Position numbers and translations under genes: made by a program
DNA from: Candidatus Faecousia excrementigallinarum
GTDB lineage: Bacteria > Bacillota > Clostridia > Oscillospirales > Oscillospiraceae
Direction: 5' to 3'
Assembly (NCBI GenBank): GCA_018713285.1
Contig: DVFK01000040.1
Span: forward strand, 1 to 40,634
Length of the DNA: 40,634 nucleotides
Shown here: piece after piece, positions 24,987-34,436 of the stretch
Layout of the letters: every line of letters begins with the position of its first letter
How positions within the stretch are numbered: position 1 is the stretch's first letter
Notes under the pieces: model-generated
Databases searched by the model: none
Told to the model about the DNA's origin: nothing
The model's input: the letters and a program-made list of their open reading frames with translations, nothing else

Positions 24987-25433
24987 ATGAAAGTAATTTT
25001 GTTGCAGGATGTAAAGGGTAAGGGCAAGAAGGGCCAGATGCTGGAGGTTTCTGACGGCTACGCCCGGAACTATATGCTGCCCCGGAAGATTGCCATTGAA
25101 GCCACCGCCGATGCGGTGAATACCATGCGGATGAACGACAAGGCCGCCGCGGAAAAGGCCGCCAAGGAGCGGGCAGAGGCTCTGGAGATTTCCAAGCAGC
25201 TGCGGGAAATGACCCTGGTAGTCACCGCCCGGGGGGGCGGCGCCGGACGTCTCTTTGGTTCCGTCACCAACCAGGAAATCGCCGATGCCCTGGCAGCCAA
25301 GACCGGCATCAAGCTTGACAAGCGGAAAATCGTCATTGCCGACCCCATCAAGGCTGTAGGCACCTACACGGTGCAGTGCAAGCTGGGCTATGAGATTACG
25401 GCGCCTCTCACCGTAAAGATTGAGGAGGCGTAA
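24987..25433 (+). CDS. rplI: Ribosomal protein bL9
   Basis: A 148-residue large-subunit protein with the usual two-domain shape. The N-terminal RNA-binding domain [17 protein letters not shown]...[13 protein letters not shown] is the family signature. A long charged helix (about residues 45-75) leads to the C-terminal domain with [16 protein letters not shown]. Length is normal. GAAGGAG precedes the start. It lies between gdpP and dnaB in an apparently continuous operon. Confidence 0.97.
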   Translation: MKVILLQDVKGKGKKGQMLEVSDGYARNYMLPRKIAIEATADAVNTMRMNDKAAAEKAAKERAEALEISKQLREMTLVVTARGGGAGRLFGSVTNQEIADALAAKTGIKLDKRKIVIADPIKAVGTYTVQCKLGYEITAPLTVKIEEA

Positions 25434-25467
25434 GACCCCAATCTTTTGAGGAAAGGAGGGCGTTTTC

Positions 25468-26805
25468 ATGGATGAAGAGCTGCTGGCCATGCAGGAGCCC
25501 CAATCTCTGGAAGCGGAACAGGCAGTCCTGGGCTCTGTGCTGATTGACAGCCGGTGCCTGGTGGACATTGTGGGCACGGTTCGCCCCGAGGACTTTTACC
25601 TGACCCAGAACCGGGAGATTTTTGAAACCATCTATTCCATGTTCAACTTCTCCCAGACCATCGACCCGGTGACGGTGCTGGACAAAATGCGGGAGCGGGG
25701 GGTCTACCACGACAACTCCCGGGACTACATTCTCCAGCTGATGCAGATTACCCCCACCGCCGCCAATGCCCAGCGTTACGCCGCCATTGTCCGGGACAAG
25801 GCCATGCTCCGGGGACTGGCCCAGGCGGGACGGGACATTGTGAAAACCGTCCAGTCCCAGGTGGGAACCCCGGCGGAAATGCTGGAAAGTGCGGAAAAGA
25901 AGATCTATGCCCTGCGGAAGGGGGAGCGGGGGGACTCTCTGGAGCCCATCAGCCTGACCCTTCACAAGGTGTTCGACCACTTGAACGAGCTGAGCCAGTC
26001 CGAGTCCGCCATCCCCGGCCTGTCCACAGGCTTGCAGGACTTAGACCGGAAAATCAACGGCCTGAACAAGTCAGACCTTCTCTTGGTGGCTGCCCGGCCT
26101 GCCATGGGTAAGTCTGCCTTTGCTTTGAACCTGGCTCTGAACGTTGCCAAAAAGTACGGCAAAACCGTGGCCATCTTCAACCTGGAAATGTCCCGGGAGC
26201 AGCTGGCTATGCGGCTTCTGGCCATTGAGAGCTTTGTGGACGGTCAGAAAATGGCCACCGGCAAGCTCAGCGACGAGGAGTGGACCAAGCTGTGCATGGC
26301 CTCCGCCTCCCTGAGCCAGACGGACATCCGCATTGACGACAACCCCACCATCACCGTGGCGGAGATGAACGCCAAGTGCCGCCGCCTGGACAATCTGGGC
26401 ATGGTGGTCATCGACTATCTGCAGCTGATGAGCGGCTCCGGCTACGGCAAAGGGGGCGACAGCCGGGTAAACATCGTCAGCGAAATTTCCCGTTCTTTGA
26501 AAATTATGGCCAAGGAGCTGAATGTCCCGGTGGTGTGCCTGAGTCAGCTGTCCCGTGCCACGGAAAGCCGGACGGACAAGCGGCCCATGCTTTCCGACCT
26601 CCGGGAATCCGGCGCCATCGAGCAGGATGCGGACGAAGTGCTGTTCTTGTACCGGGATGAGTATTACAATGAACATTCCGAGGATAAGGGCATTGCCGAG
26701 TGCATCGTGTCCAAGAACCGTCATGGCGAAATCGGCACGGTGAAGCTCCAATGGATTCCCCAGTTCCAGACCTTTGCGGACCGGGAGTGGAAGCATGCTG
26801 AATAA
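25468..26805 (+). CDS. dnaB: Replicative DNA helicase DnaB
   Basis: A 445-residue hexameric 5'-3' helicase of the replication fork. The N-terminal domain begins QSLEAEQAVLGSVLID, and the RecA-like domain has Walker A ARPAMGKSA (about residues 208-216), a Walker-B-like segment MVVIDYLQLM and the DnaB motif LSQLSRATESRTDKRPMLSD. No intein or insertion. AAGGAGG precedes the start. Its last 11 bases overlap the tilS start. Confidence 0.97.
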   Translation: MDEELLAMQEPQSLEAEQAVLGSVLIDSRCLVDIVGTVRPEDFYLTQNREIFETIYSMFNFSQTIDPVTVLDKMRERGVYHDNSRDYILQLMQITPTAANAQRYAAIVRDKAMLRGLAQAGRDIVKTVQSQVGTPAEMLESAEKKIYALRKGERGDSLEPISLTLHKVFDHLNELSQSESAIPGLSTGLQDLDRKINGLNKSDLLLVAARPAMGKSAFALNLALNVAKKYGKTVAIFNLEMSREQLAMRLLAIESFVDGQKMATGKLSDEEWTKLCMASASLSQTDIRIDDNPTITVAEMNAKCRRLDNLGMVVIDYLQLMSGSGYGKGGDSRVNIVSEISRSLKIMAKELNVPVVCLSQLSRATESRTDKRPMLSDLRESGAIEQDADEVLFLYRDEYYNEHSEDKGIAECIVSKNRHGEIGTVKLQWIPQFQTFADREWKHAE

Positions 26806-28120
26806 CATCTGCAAGACCCTTCGGGAATACCATATGGTAAGCCCGGGGGAGACGGTTGTGTGCTGCGTCTCCGGGGGGGCAGACTCCATGGCAATGCTTT
26901 TTGCCCTGTATCTTCTGGCAAAGAAGCTGGACATTCAGGTGAGCGCCGCCCATTTTAACCATGGCCTTCGGGGAGAGGAATCGGACAGAGACGCTGCCTT
27001 TGTCCGGGACTTCTGCCGGGGCTACTCTATTCCCCTGTATGAGAAAAAACAGCAGGTTACCCCCGGGAAAAAGGGGCTGGAAGCTGCCTGCCGGGAGGCA
27101 AGGTACGCATTTTTCCACACCCTGCCGGGGAAAATCGCCACCGCCCACACGGCAGACGACAACGCCGAAACCCTCCTTTTGCACCTGATTCGGGGCACCG
27201 GCCTGAAAGGCCTGGGGGGAATCACCCCGGTAAACGGCGGGATTATCCGCCCCATGCTTATGACCACAAGGGAGCAGGTGCTGGCCTTTTTGCAGGAATA
27301 CCACATCCCCTATGTGGAGGACAGCACCAACAGAACCGACGATTTCCTCCGCAATCGGCTGCGCCACCATGTGATGCCATTGCTGAGGCAGGAAAATCCC
27401 CGGCTGCCGGAGAACCTCTCCGCCGCCGCCCAGCGGCTTCGCCGGGACGAGGCGGTGCTGGACAAAATCAGCCGGGAGGAAGCAACCTGTGAAGTGGAGC
27501 GGCTGCGGAAGCTGGAACCAGCCATCCGGTGCCGGGTGCTGGGGCGGCTTCTGGAAGGCTGGGGGGTACGTGAGCCGGCGGCGGAGCACATTGCCGCCCT
27601 GGAAGCCCTGGTATTTTCCCCCAACCCTTCAGCCCGGGTGTCCTTTCCCAATGGGGTGACGGTGCGGCGGTGCTACGGAGCTTTGCAAAAGGCGGAGGAT
27701 TCCCCGCCCCTTGCCCCTTGTGCCGTGACCTGCCCGGGGAGGACGGAAACAGATGAAATAACCATTACCTGCTGTCCTGCCCAGGAAGCCTGGAAGGAAA
27801 TGCACCGGTTTACGGTGCAGCCTCAGGGACAGCTTATCCTTCGCTGCCGCCAGCCGGGGGACGAAATCACCCTGCCCGGCGGTACCAAAACCCTGAAAAA
27901 ACTGTGGATTGACAAGAAAATTCCCGCTTCCCTGCGGAACCGGATTCCCGTCCTGGCAGACGATGCCGGGGTGGTGGCGGTGTGGGGGATTGGCCCCAAC
28001 CGCAAGCGCCTGGCGGACGCCGGGGTGGAAATCCGATGGGAAGCAAAACATAAAGAAACAGAGGGAGATTCAAATGGAGAACAACATTCAGGAAGTGCTC
28101 ATCAGCCAGGCCCAGATTGA
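26795..28120 (+). CDS. tilS: tRNA(Ile)-lysidine synthase TilS
   Basis: A 441-residue enzyme that converts C34 of tRNA-Ile(CAU) to lysidine so that it reads AUA. The PP-loop ATP site SGGADS is at residues 26-31, the N-type ATPase domain runs to about residue 210, and a C-terminal TilS domain includes RQPGDEITLPGGTKTLKK. The ATG at 26795 follows GGGAG at good distance. An in-frame ATG at 26774 lies inside dnaB. The 3' end overlaps hpt by 47 bases in another frame, so the last residues (EQHSGSAHQPGPD) are probably unconstrained. Confidence 0.94.
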   Translation: MLNNICKTLREYHMVSPGETVVCCVSGGADSMAMLFALYLLAKKLDIQVSAAHFNHGLRGEESDRDAAFVRDFCRGYSIPLYEKKQQVTPGKKGLEAACREARYAFFHTLPGKIATAHTADDNAETLLLHLIRGTGLKGLGGITPVNGGIIRPMLMTTREQVLAFLQEYHIPYVEDSTNRTDDFLRNRLRHHVMPLLRQENPRLPENLSAAAQRLRRDEAVLDKISREEATCEVERLRKLEPAIRCRVLGRLLEGWGVREPAAEHIAALEALVFSPNPSARVSFPNGVTVRRCYGALQKAEDSPPLAPCAVTCPGRTETDEITITCCPAQEAWKEMHRFTVQPQGQLILRCRQPGDEITLPGGTKTLKKLWIDKKIPASLRNRIPVLADDAGVVAVWGIGPNRKRLADAGVEIRWEAKHKETEGDSNGEQHSGSAHQPGPD

Positions 28121-28622
28121 GGAGCGGGTCAGCCAGCTGGCCCGGGAGCTGTCCCGGGAGTATGCCGGGAAAAATCCGGTGTTCGTGGGGGTGCTGAAAG
28201 GCGTGGTCATGTTCTTTGCGGACATGGTCAGGCACATCACCGTACCCTGCCAGATTGATTTCATGTGCATTTCCTCCTATTCCGGCACGGAATCCACCGG
28301 AACTGCTGTGGTAAAGAAGGACGTGTCCGTGGATTTGAAGGGCCGCCATGTGGTAATCCTGGAGGACATCTTCGACACCGGAACATCTTTGGACTTTACC
28401 TATCGGTACCTCCTTTCCAAGGAGCCGGCATCCCTTAAAATCTGCACCTTCCTGGATAAGCCCTCCCGGAGAAAGCCGGAGATTACCCTGAAGCCGGACT
28501 ATGTGGGCTATGAGATTCCCAATGCCTTTGTGGTGGGTTACGGACTGGATTATAATGAGTATTACCGGAATCTTCCCTATATCGGGATTTTGAAGCCCGA
28601 GGTTTATGAAAACGCTGAATAA
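28074..28622 (+). CDS. hpt: Hypoxanthine phosphoribosyltransferase
   Basis: A 182-residue purine salvage enzyme that makes IMP and GMP from hypoxanthine and guanine with PRPP. The PRPP motif ILEDIFDTGTS spans residues 95-105, and the flexible-loop region SSYSGTESTG comes before it. The ATG at 28074 has GAGGGAGA upstream although it lies within tilS. Frames further upstream were rejected as antecedents inside tilS. The tilS-hpt-ftsH order is conserved in Firmicutes. Confidence 0.95.
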   Translation: MENNIQEVLISQAQIEERVSQLARELSREYAGKNPVFVGVLKGVVMFFADMVRHITVPCQIDFMCISSYSGTESTGTAVVKKDVSVDLKGRHVVILEDIFDTGTSLDFTYRYLLSKEPASLKICTFLDKPSRRKPEITLKPDYVGYEIPNAFVVGYGLDYNEYYRNLPYIGILKPEVYENAE

Positions 28623-28634
28623 GGAGTAAGTAGC

Positions 28635-30497
28635 TTGAAAAATCGTATGAAATTGTCCGTGGTGGTTTACGCCGTGGTGATGCTTCTGCTGCTGAGCTGG
28701 ATGCTGGGGGTTTTTCAGCCCAAAAGCGATAACCTCACCTATTCTCAGATTGTGGAGCTGTTCCAGCAGGAGCAGGTCAAGAGCTTCCAGGTAAACGACC
28801 ACACCATCACCTTGTACCTCCATGAGCCCTACGACGGCAAGACCACCTTGCGGAGCCAGCTGGCAGACCCGGAGGGGTTCCAGCGGGACTTCCAGGCCCT
28901 GTTTCTGGAGCAGCAGTCGGCGGGAACCCTGGAGTCTTATGACTTCGTAGCCGGCAAGGCCATGTCCCCCTATGACTTTGTGCTGCCCATTGTGCTGGCA
29001 GGGGGCGTGCTTCTGATTTTGTGGATGGTTCTTGCCAGCCGTGCCTCCCGGAGTAACCCCATGAGCGACTTCGGCAAAGCCCGTACCACCCTGGGGGGCA
29101 GCCAGAAGAAGGTCACCTTCCAGGATGTAGCTGGCGTGGACGAGGAAAAGGCGGAGCTGCAGGAGGTAGTGGACTTCCTGCGAAACCCCAAGAAGTTTGA
29201 GGATATGGGTGCCCGGATTCCCCACGGCATCCTTCTGGCTGGTGCCCCCGGTACCGGTAAGACCTTGCTTGCCAAGGCGGTGGCAGGGGAGTCCAATGCG
29301 GCGTTTCTGGCCATCTCCGGCTCGGACTTTATGGAGATGTACGTGGGCGTCGGCGCTAGCCGTGTCCGGGACCTGTTCCAGCAGGCCCGGAAGGTGGCGC
29401 CTGCCATCATCTTCATCGACGAGATTGACGCCGTGGGCCGGAAGCGTGGCACCGGCCTGGGGGGCGGTCACGACGAGCGGGAGCAGACCCTGAACCAGAT
29501 GCTGGTGGAGATGGACGGCTTCGGCAGAGCTGAAGGGGTGATTGTCCTGGCTGCCACCAACCGCCCGGACATTCTGGACCCGGCGCTTCTGCGCCCCGGC
29601 CGCTTTGACCGGCAGATTTATATTGCACCCCCGGACAGCAAGGGCCGGGAGGAAATCCTCAAAATCCACGCCGCCGGAAAGCGGCTGGATGAGTCGGTGA
29701 ACCTGCACACCGTGGCCATGGCCACCACCGGCTTCACCGGTGCGGATTTGAGCAACCTTGTGAACGAGGCTGCCATTACCGCCGCCCGGGAGAACCGCCC
29801 GGTGATCAATATGAAGGACCTGAACGACGCCATGATGAAGATTCTGGCAGGTCCGGAGAAGCGGAGCCGTGTCCGGCTGGAAAAGGACCGGCGGCTCACC
29901 GCCATCCACGAGGCAGGTCACGCTGTGGCTATGTATCACCTGCCGGAGCATGACCCGGTGCACCAGATTTCCATTATCCCCCGGGGCCATGCCCTGGGTC
30001 TCACCTGGACCCAGCCCAGGGAGGACAGCGACCACCTGACCCGGAACCAGATGTACCAGCAGATTGTAGGCCTGCTGGGCGGCCGGGTGGCGGAGGCCCT
30101 GTTTTTGAAGGACATCTCCACCGGTGCTTCCAACGACATCGACCGGGCATCCAAGCTGGCCAGGGATATGGTAGCCCGGTACGGTATGTGCGAGAGCCTG
30201 GGCACTGTGTCCTACACCAGCGGGGAGGAGGTCTTTATCGGCAGAGATTACGAAAAGACCAAGAGCTACTCCGAGAAGGTGGCAGGCACCATCGACGATG
30301 AGGTGAAGGCCATCATCGACCGGGCCTACGGGGAGTGCGAAGGCTACCTCCGGGAGGACGCCCAGAAACTAAAGCAGGTGGTGGAGTTCCTTCTGGAGCA
30401 CGAAACCATGACCGGCGAGCAATTTGCTCAGTGCATGGAAGGCAAGCCCATCGGCGAGGCAGGAGACACCTCCCTCTTTGACAGCTATCAGCAGTAA
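28635..30497 (+). CDS. ftsH: ATP-dependent zinc metalloprotease FtsH
   Basis: A 620-residue membrane AAA+ protease that degrades misfolded membrane proteins and some regulators. Two membrane helices (about 7-26 and 115-134) flank a short outside domain. Walker A GAPGTGKT is at 203-210, Walker [10 protein letters not shown] near 258-266 and the zinc motif HEAGH at 425-429. The start is TTG at 28635, with AAGGAG eight bases before it and overlapping the hpt stop. It is the last gene of the cluster and is closed by the terminator at 30496-30534. Confidence 0.96.
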   Translation: MKNRMKLSVVVYAVVMLLLLSWMLGVFQPKSDNLTYSQIVELFQQEQVKSFQVNDHTITLYLHEPYDGKTTLRSQLADPEGFQRDFQALFLEQQSAGTLESYDFVAGKAMSPYDFVLPIVLAGGVLLILWMVLASRASRSNPMSDFGKARTTLGGSQKKVTFQDVAGVDEEKAELQEVVDFLRNPKKFEDMGARIPHGILLAGAPGTGKTLLAKAVAGESNAAFLAISGSDFMEMYVGVGASRVRDLFQQARKVAPAIIFIDEIDAVGRKRGTGLGGGHDEREQTLNQMLVEMDGFGRAEGVIVLAATNRPDILDPALLRPGRFDRQIYIAPPDSKGREEILKIHAAGKRLDESVNLHTVAMATTGFTGADLSNLVNEAAITAARENRPVINMKDLNDAMMKILAGPEKRSRVRLEKDRRLTAIHEAGHAVAMYHLPEHDPVHQISIIPRGHALGLTWTQPREDSDHLTRNQMYQQIVGLLGGRVAEALFLKDISTGASNDIDRASKLARDMVARYGMCESLGTVSYTSGEEVFIGRDYEKTKSYSEKVAGTIDDEVKAIIDRAYGECEGYLREDAQKLKQVVEFLLEHETMTGEQFAQCMEGKPIGEAGDTSLFDSYQQ

Positions 30498-30534
30498 AAA
30501 AATCCCGGAAGAATCATTCTTCCGGGATTTTTTT
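30496..30534. terminator. Bidirectional terminator after ftsH
   Basis: A twelve-base-pair hairpin (30501-30512 with 30518-30529) has A-runs before and T-runs after, at the 3' ends of ftsH and of the converging gene at 30578. Confidence 0.9.
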
Positions 30535-30577
30535 ATGCACATTACAGAAGGCAGGAGCCTGCCCCGGCAACAGGGCG

Positions 30578-31330
30578 TTAGGAGCCGATGGAGTCTATCA
30601 TCTGTTTCATCTCTTCCAGGGTGATGTTACCGGTAATGGTGCATTCGCACTGGTCTGCCAACCAGACCGCTCTGAGAGCATCGTAATTGCGGCAGATGTA
30701 ATACTGGATGCCGTCCACCTCATAAATTTCCAGCAGGCCCTGGGAATACTCGTATTGCATGGGATTTTCTGCCAGATAATCTCCAATGCGGATTTGGATA
30801 CTCCCTCGTGGCCCGGTAAAAAGCGCCCGATAGACACGGACTGCCGGGGACTGCTGAAGGGAGGTCTCTCCGGGGGTATAGTCCTCCGGGAACCAGCTGG
30901 GCAGCAGAGCCGAGACTTCCGGAAAGCCCTCCGGCGCTTCTTCTGTGGCCGAGGACGGCTCCTCCTGGTCCCCGGCAGAGGGCGGGGAGAGGGAAAAGCT
31001 GTTCCCACTCCAGCGGATAATGGATTCCCACAGCCCTTTGGCGTTGATGGCAATGCCCGCCAGAATCACCAGGGCTGCTGCGGCTGCAATCAGACCGGGC
31101 ATCCCCGGACGTTTCCTTTTTCCGCCGGGGCAATTCCCCTGGGGAGATTCCGGGGATTTTTCAGCGCCTTGCTCCCGCCGGGCAAGGAGCTCTATGATAT
31201 AAAGGGTGTCTTCCATATGGGGGTCTTTGGCAGGATTCTTCCCCTTTTCCCGGAGAATCCGGCGCAGGGTTTCGGTTTCCATGGAATCAAACCGGGACAG
31301 GCGGCCGTCCGGTAAATGACGATCGGGCAC
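30578..31330 (-). CDS. Anti-sigma-like single-pass membrane protein (DUF4367-like)
   Basis: A 250-residue protein whose family is not certain. A charged N-terminal cytoplasmic part (about 1-75), one membrane helix (GLIAAAAALVILAGIAI, about 80-96), a Ser/Pro/Glu linker and an outside domain (about 135-250) that resembles DUF4367 domains. In it, YYICRNYDALRAVWLADQCECTITGNITLEEMKQMI is the clearest part. Such proteins often pair with ECF sigma factors, but none is adjacent and no zinc-binding anti-sigma motif is seen. The GTG start follows GGAGGTG at five bases. It stands alone and converges on ftsH. Confidence 0.65.
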   Translation of the reverse strand: MPDRHLPDGRLSRFDSMETETLRRILREKGKNPAKDPHMEDTLYIIELLARREQGAEKSPESPQGNCPGGKRKRPGMPGLIAAAAALVILAGIAINAKGLWESIIRWSGNSFSLSPPSAGDQEEPSSATEEAPEGFPEVSALLPSWFPEDYTPGETSLQQSPAVRVYRALFTGPRGSIQIRIGDYLAENPMQYEYSQGLLEIYEVDGIQYYICRNYDALRAVWLADQCECTITGNITLEEMKQMIDSIGS

Positions 31331-31594
31331 GAGGACACCTCCGTTTACAAAAAAGTTGGGTCGTTTTCTCCCCTGGGGGAGAGGCGTGGCGCAGGAAAAG
31401 GGCCTTTTCCCACAGCGGTGAGGGACATATTTTCCTGCTATTTTTACATTTTCTGTTCCCGCCTACAAATTTCGAGGGATTCCGACAAAAATGACGTGGT
31501 ATTATCCTTCCAGAGGACAACCAAAGCCCAATCTGAAAGATTTACCAGGAAAGAATCCAAATGAAAGGCGATTGCAGAAAGGAAGAAATCAGTT

Positions 31595-32203
31595 ATGAAG
31601 GAAATCACATCTATCACAAAGCAGCTGACCAATCCCCGTGTTGTCATGGGACAAGTCAATGAAATTCTGGAGAAAGTGGACCCGGGCTTCCGGGAAATTC
31701 AGCAGGCTTACAGGGCAAATGTCGCCCAGCTCCAGGAAGAGAGCGCCGGCAGAGAGACGGAACAGATCAAGACTTACCTGGATGCCAGGGAACGGGCCTT
31801 TTCCCAGGAGGTGCTGTATATCGCCTTTCAGGGGCTGTTTCTCAATATGGAGATTTTCCGCAACCCGGTGAACGGACTGCTGCTGCAGGACGGGTATGAA
31901 ACCCTGAATCGGGAGTATCTGTTGGAGAGCCTCCCGGGGGTGCAGCTGGCCAGACGCCAGGCAAAGGCCGCACGGCCAAAGCCCCGGTCCCAGAAGGTGC
32001 AGCGGCTGCTGGAGGGAATTGTGGAGTATTATTCTTATCTGGAGACGGTGGGCTATAAGGTGGCCCATTACATAGGCTTCCGTCTGGCCGACGAGCTTTT
32101 GTACTATGTGCTTCCCGGCTATGCCAACAACCAGGCCAACACCATTGCCTATGCGGGTGCTCTGGAAAAGTATCTGCAAATCCACCTGGACGCCCTGGGT
32201 TAA
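31595..32203 (+). CDS. Hypothetical protein, mainly helical
   Basis: A 202-residue protein that I do not recognise. There is no signal peptide or membrane helix. The N-terminal half is rich in charged helical sequence (QVNEILEKVDPGFREIQQAYRA). The C-terminal half has many aromatics (EYYSYLETVGYKVAHYIGF, LLYYVLPGYANN). AAAGGAAG lies nine bases before the ATG, and codon use looks like that of its neighbours, so it is probably a real gene. It is a single-gene unit between the anti-sigma-like gene and the MoxR operon, which has its own promoter. No function is proposed. Confidence 0.75.
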   Translation: MKEITSITKQLTNPRVVMGQVNEILEKVDPGFREIQQAYRANVAQLQEESAGRETEQIKTYLDARERAFSQEVLYIAFQGLFLNMEIFRNPVNGLLLQDGYETLNREYLLESLPGVQLARRQAKAARPKPRSQKVQRLLEGIVEYYSYLETVGYKVAHYIGFRLADELLYYVLPGYANNQANTIAYAGALEKYLQIHLDALG

Positions 32204-32327
32204 CATCCCGGGGACACTACACTTAGAAATTATAACCAATCCGTTTCCTTGTTTCAAGGGAAATCCACCAAAAATCTGACATATCCCACAAAGTGCACCA
32301 ATCCTCCGTCCGAAAAGGGAATAAGGT

Positions 32328-32356
32328 TTTACAAATAGGGAATTTTCCGCTATACT
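32328..32356 (+). promoter_or_regulatory. Promoter of the MoxR-DUF58-transglutaminase operon
   Basis: -35 TTTACA (32328-32333), 17-base spacer, -10 TATACT (32351-32356), about 62 bases before the start of the MoxR gene. Confidence 0.75.
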
Positions 32357-32424
32357 GATGGAAAACAGACGCTGCCGGCAGGCAGTCCGGCGGAGAAGAA
32401 AGGGAAACAGGAGGAGAGGTTACC

Positions 32425-33375
32425 ATGAACGAGAATTTGCAGGCTGTGTACCAGGTGATGGAGCAGGTGAGCCGGGTGATTTACGGCAAGGAAAAGGAAA
32501 TCGCCCAGATTATGCGCACCTTTCTGGCGGGAGGCCATGTGCTGCTGGAGGATATTCCCGGTGTGGGCAAGACCACCCTGGCCCTGGCCTTTTCCAAGGC
32601 GATGGGGCTTACCCATAAGCGGATTCAGTTTACACCGGACGTGCTCCCCGGGGATTTGACCGGTTTTTCCATCTACCGCCGGGACCAGGAGAAGTTCGTA
32701 TACCAGCCGGGAAGCGTTTTTTGTAATCTTCTGCTGGCGGACGAAATCAACCGCACCTCCCCCAAGACCCAGTCGGCTCTTTTGGAGGTGATGGAGGAGC
32801 GGCAGGTGACGGTGGACGGAGTGACCCGGGCGCTGCCCCAGCCCTTCCATGTGATTGCCACCCAGAACCCCACCGGCAGCATCGGCACCCAGCGGCTGCC
32901 GGAGGCCCAGGAGGACCGGTTTATGACCAGCCTGTCCATCGGCTACCCCAGCTTTGAGAGCGAGCTGACCATGGCTTTGGAGAAGAACCACCAGAGCCGC
33001 ATGGGAGAGGTGAAAGCCGTCATGGACGCAGAGCGGCTGCTGGCGGTGGAGCAGGAGATTTCTCAGATTTACATAAAAGATGTGGTGGCCCGGTATGCGG
33101 TGGATTTGGTCTGGACCACCCGGCAGCATCCCCAGATTGCCCGGGGAGGCAGTCCCCGGGCAACCCTGGCTCTGGTGCAGCTTGCCAAGGCGTCTGCCTG
33201 GATGAATGACCGGAACTTTGTCATTCCGTCGGATGTGGCCAGCCAGTTCCCGGCGGTGATTCGCCACCGGCTGATTCTCACCCCCGAGGCCCAGCGGAAC
33301 CGGGTGGACAAGGAGCAGCTGATTTCCGGGATTCTGGCAGGGGTGAAGCGGCCCAGCCTGGGGAAAAAGCCATGA
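32425..33375 (+). CDS. MoxR-family AAA+ ATPase
   Basis: A 316-residue AAA+ ATPase of the MoxR/RavA clade, thought to act as a chaperone that matures or remodels partner proteins. Walker A is DIPGVGKTT (about 43-51), Walker B LLLADEIN near residue 107, followed by RTSPKTQSALLEVMEE and the sensor region IATQNPTGSIGTQRLPEAQEDRF, with a C-terminal lid. GGAGAGG precedes the start. It overlaps the DUF58 gene by four bases (ATGA), a conserved MoxR-DUF58-transglutaminase arrangement. Confidence 0.95.
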   Translation: MNENLQAVYQVMEQVSRVIYGKEKEIAQIMRTFLAGGHVLLEDIPGVGKTTLALAFSKAMGLTHKRIQFTPDVLPGDLTGFSIYRRDQEKFVYQPGSVFCNLLLADEINRTSPKTQSALLEVMEERQVTVDGVTRALPQPFHVIATQNPTGSIGTQRLPEAQEDRFMTSLSIGYPSFESELTMALEKNHQSRMGEVKAVMDAERLLAVEQEISQIYIKDVVARYAVDLVWTTRQHPQIARGGSPRATLALVQLAKASAWMNDRNFVIPSDVASQFPAVIRHRLILTPEAQRNRVDKEQLISGILAGVKRPSLGKKP

Positions 33376-34436
33376 AAAAGCTCCTGTGTCTTTTGTGGGT
33401 GGCGGGCTGCTGGTACTTATCTGCCATGTACCGCTCCCTTCCTCTGCTGGTGCTGGGGGTGTGCGGTGCGGGGCTTCTGGTGTGTGCTTTCCTCACCCCC
33501 TATTTTCTCAGCCGGAAGGTACAGGCCTCCTTCTCCCGGGATTTGTTTTTCCTGAAACGGGGAGAGCGGGGCGGCGTGACGGTAACGGCGGAGAGCCTGG
33601 GTCGGCTGCCTTTGGGAAAGGTGACCTTCCGGTTCCGGCTCCCCGGCAAGAAGAAGCGGAAGAAAGTCTCCACGCCCCGGCTGTCCGGACGGCAGACCTT
33701 CCCCGTCCCGGTGTCCACGGATATTTGCGGACTCCACCCGGTGATTCTCAAGGGGGTGCGGGTGTATGACTACTTAGGGCTCTTTTCCCACCGACGGCGG
33801 AAAAAGCTCCGGGCCCAGGCGGCAGTATTCCCCGCCGCCCATGCCATGGACATCACCCTGCCGGAGAATTTCTTCCCCCATCTGGAGGGAGAGGACACCC
33901 CCCAGATGGCTCTGGCGGGAAGCAGCACCCAGGAAATCCGCCAGATCCGGGACTATCAGCCGGGAGACTCCTTCCGGACCATCCATTGGAAGCAAAGCGC
34001 CCGCACCGATACCCTCATGGTGCGGGAATACGCCAAAGAGGGAAAGCGGAGCCTGTCGGTGACCCTGGATATGGAAAGCCCCAAATCCCTGCCCCCAGCC
34101 CGGCGAAATGCCTTTTATGAGGTGGTTCAGAGTCTCCTTCTGGGTCTTGTGGGTCAGGAGGTGGTGGTGCAGCTGTGGTGGAGCCACCGGGAAGGGATGG
34201 AGTGTATGGAGGTTTCCGGGGAGGCGGACTGCCGGGAAGCCCTGCTGCGGCTGTACGAAACCGGAGGCTTTTTCTCCGGGGAGAAAAAGATGCTTCCCCG
34301 GGAGGGTTTTTTCCTGGACAGCAGTCTGACCCTCTCCTTCCGGGAGGAGAAAATCTTCGAATTTTCTCCAAAAAACTACGAAAATGAGCTGAAAATGCCG
34401 ATGGATTGGAGGGAAATACCATGGGCTGGAAGGTAA
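33372..34436 (+). CDS. DUF58 protein with membrane anchor
   Basis: A 354-residue protein with two N-terminal hydrophobic segments (about 3-18 and 22-42), then a beta-rich stretch and the DUF58 domain. The hallmark is the segment around residue 195-215, IRDYQPGDSFRTIHWKQSAR, followed by LMVREY and VTLDME, a von Willebrand A-like strand. DUF58 proteins are regular partners of MoxR ATPases; their biochemical role is not settled. Its end overlaps the next gene by 16 bases, so the three proteins are likely made in fixed ratio. Confidence 0.9.
   Translation: MKKLLCLLWVAGCWYLSAMYRSLPLLVLGVCGAGLLVCAFLTPYFLSRKVQASFSRDLFFLKRGERGGVTVTAESLGRLPLGKVTFRFRLPGKKKRKKVSTPRLSGRQTFPVPVSTDICGLHPVILKGVRVYDYLGLFSHRRRKKLRAQAAVFPAAHAMDITLPENFFPHLEGEDTPQMALAGSSTQEIRQIRDYQPGDSFRTIHWKQSARTDTLMVREYAKEGKRSLSVTLDMESPKSLPPARRNAFYEVVQSLLLGLVGQEVVVQLWWSHREGMECMEVSGEADCREALLRLYETGGFFSGEKKMLPREGFFLDSSLTLSFREEKIFEFSPKNYENELKMPMDWREIPWAGR

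Noticed and set aside
27867-30035. A 722-residue minus-strand frame opposite hpt and ftsH
   Set aside because: ftsH and hpt are unmistakable on the plus strand. The antisense product is rich in His, Gly and Val with no domain and no ribosome site.
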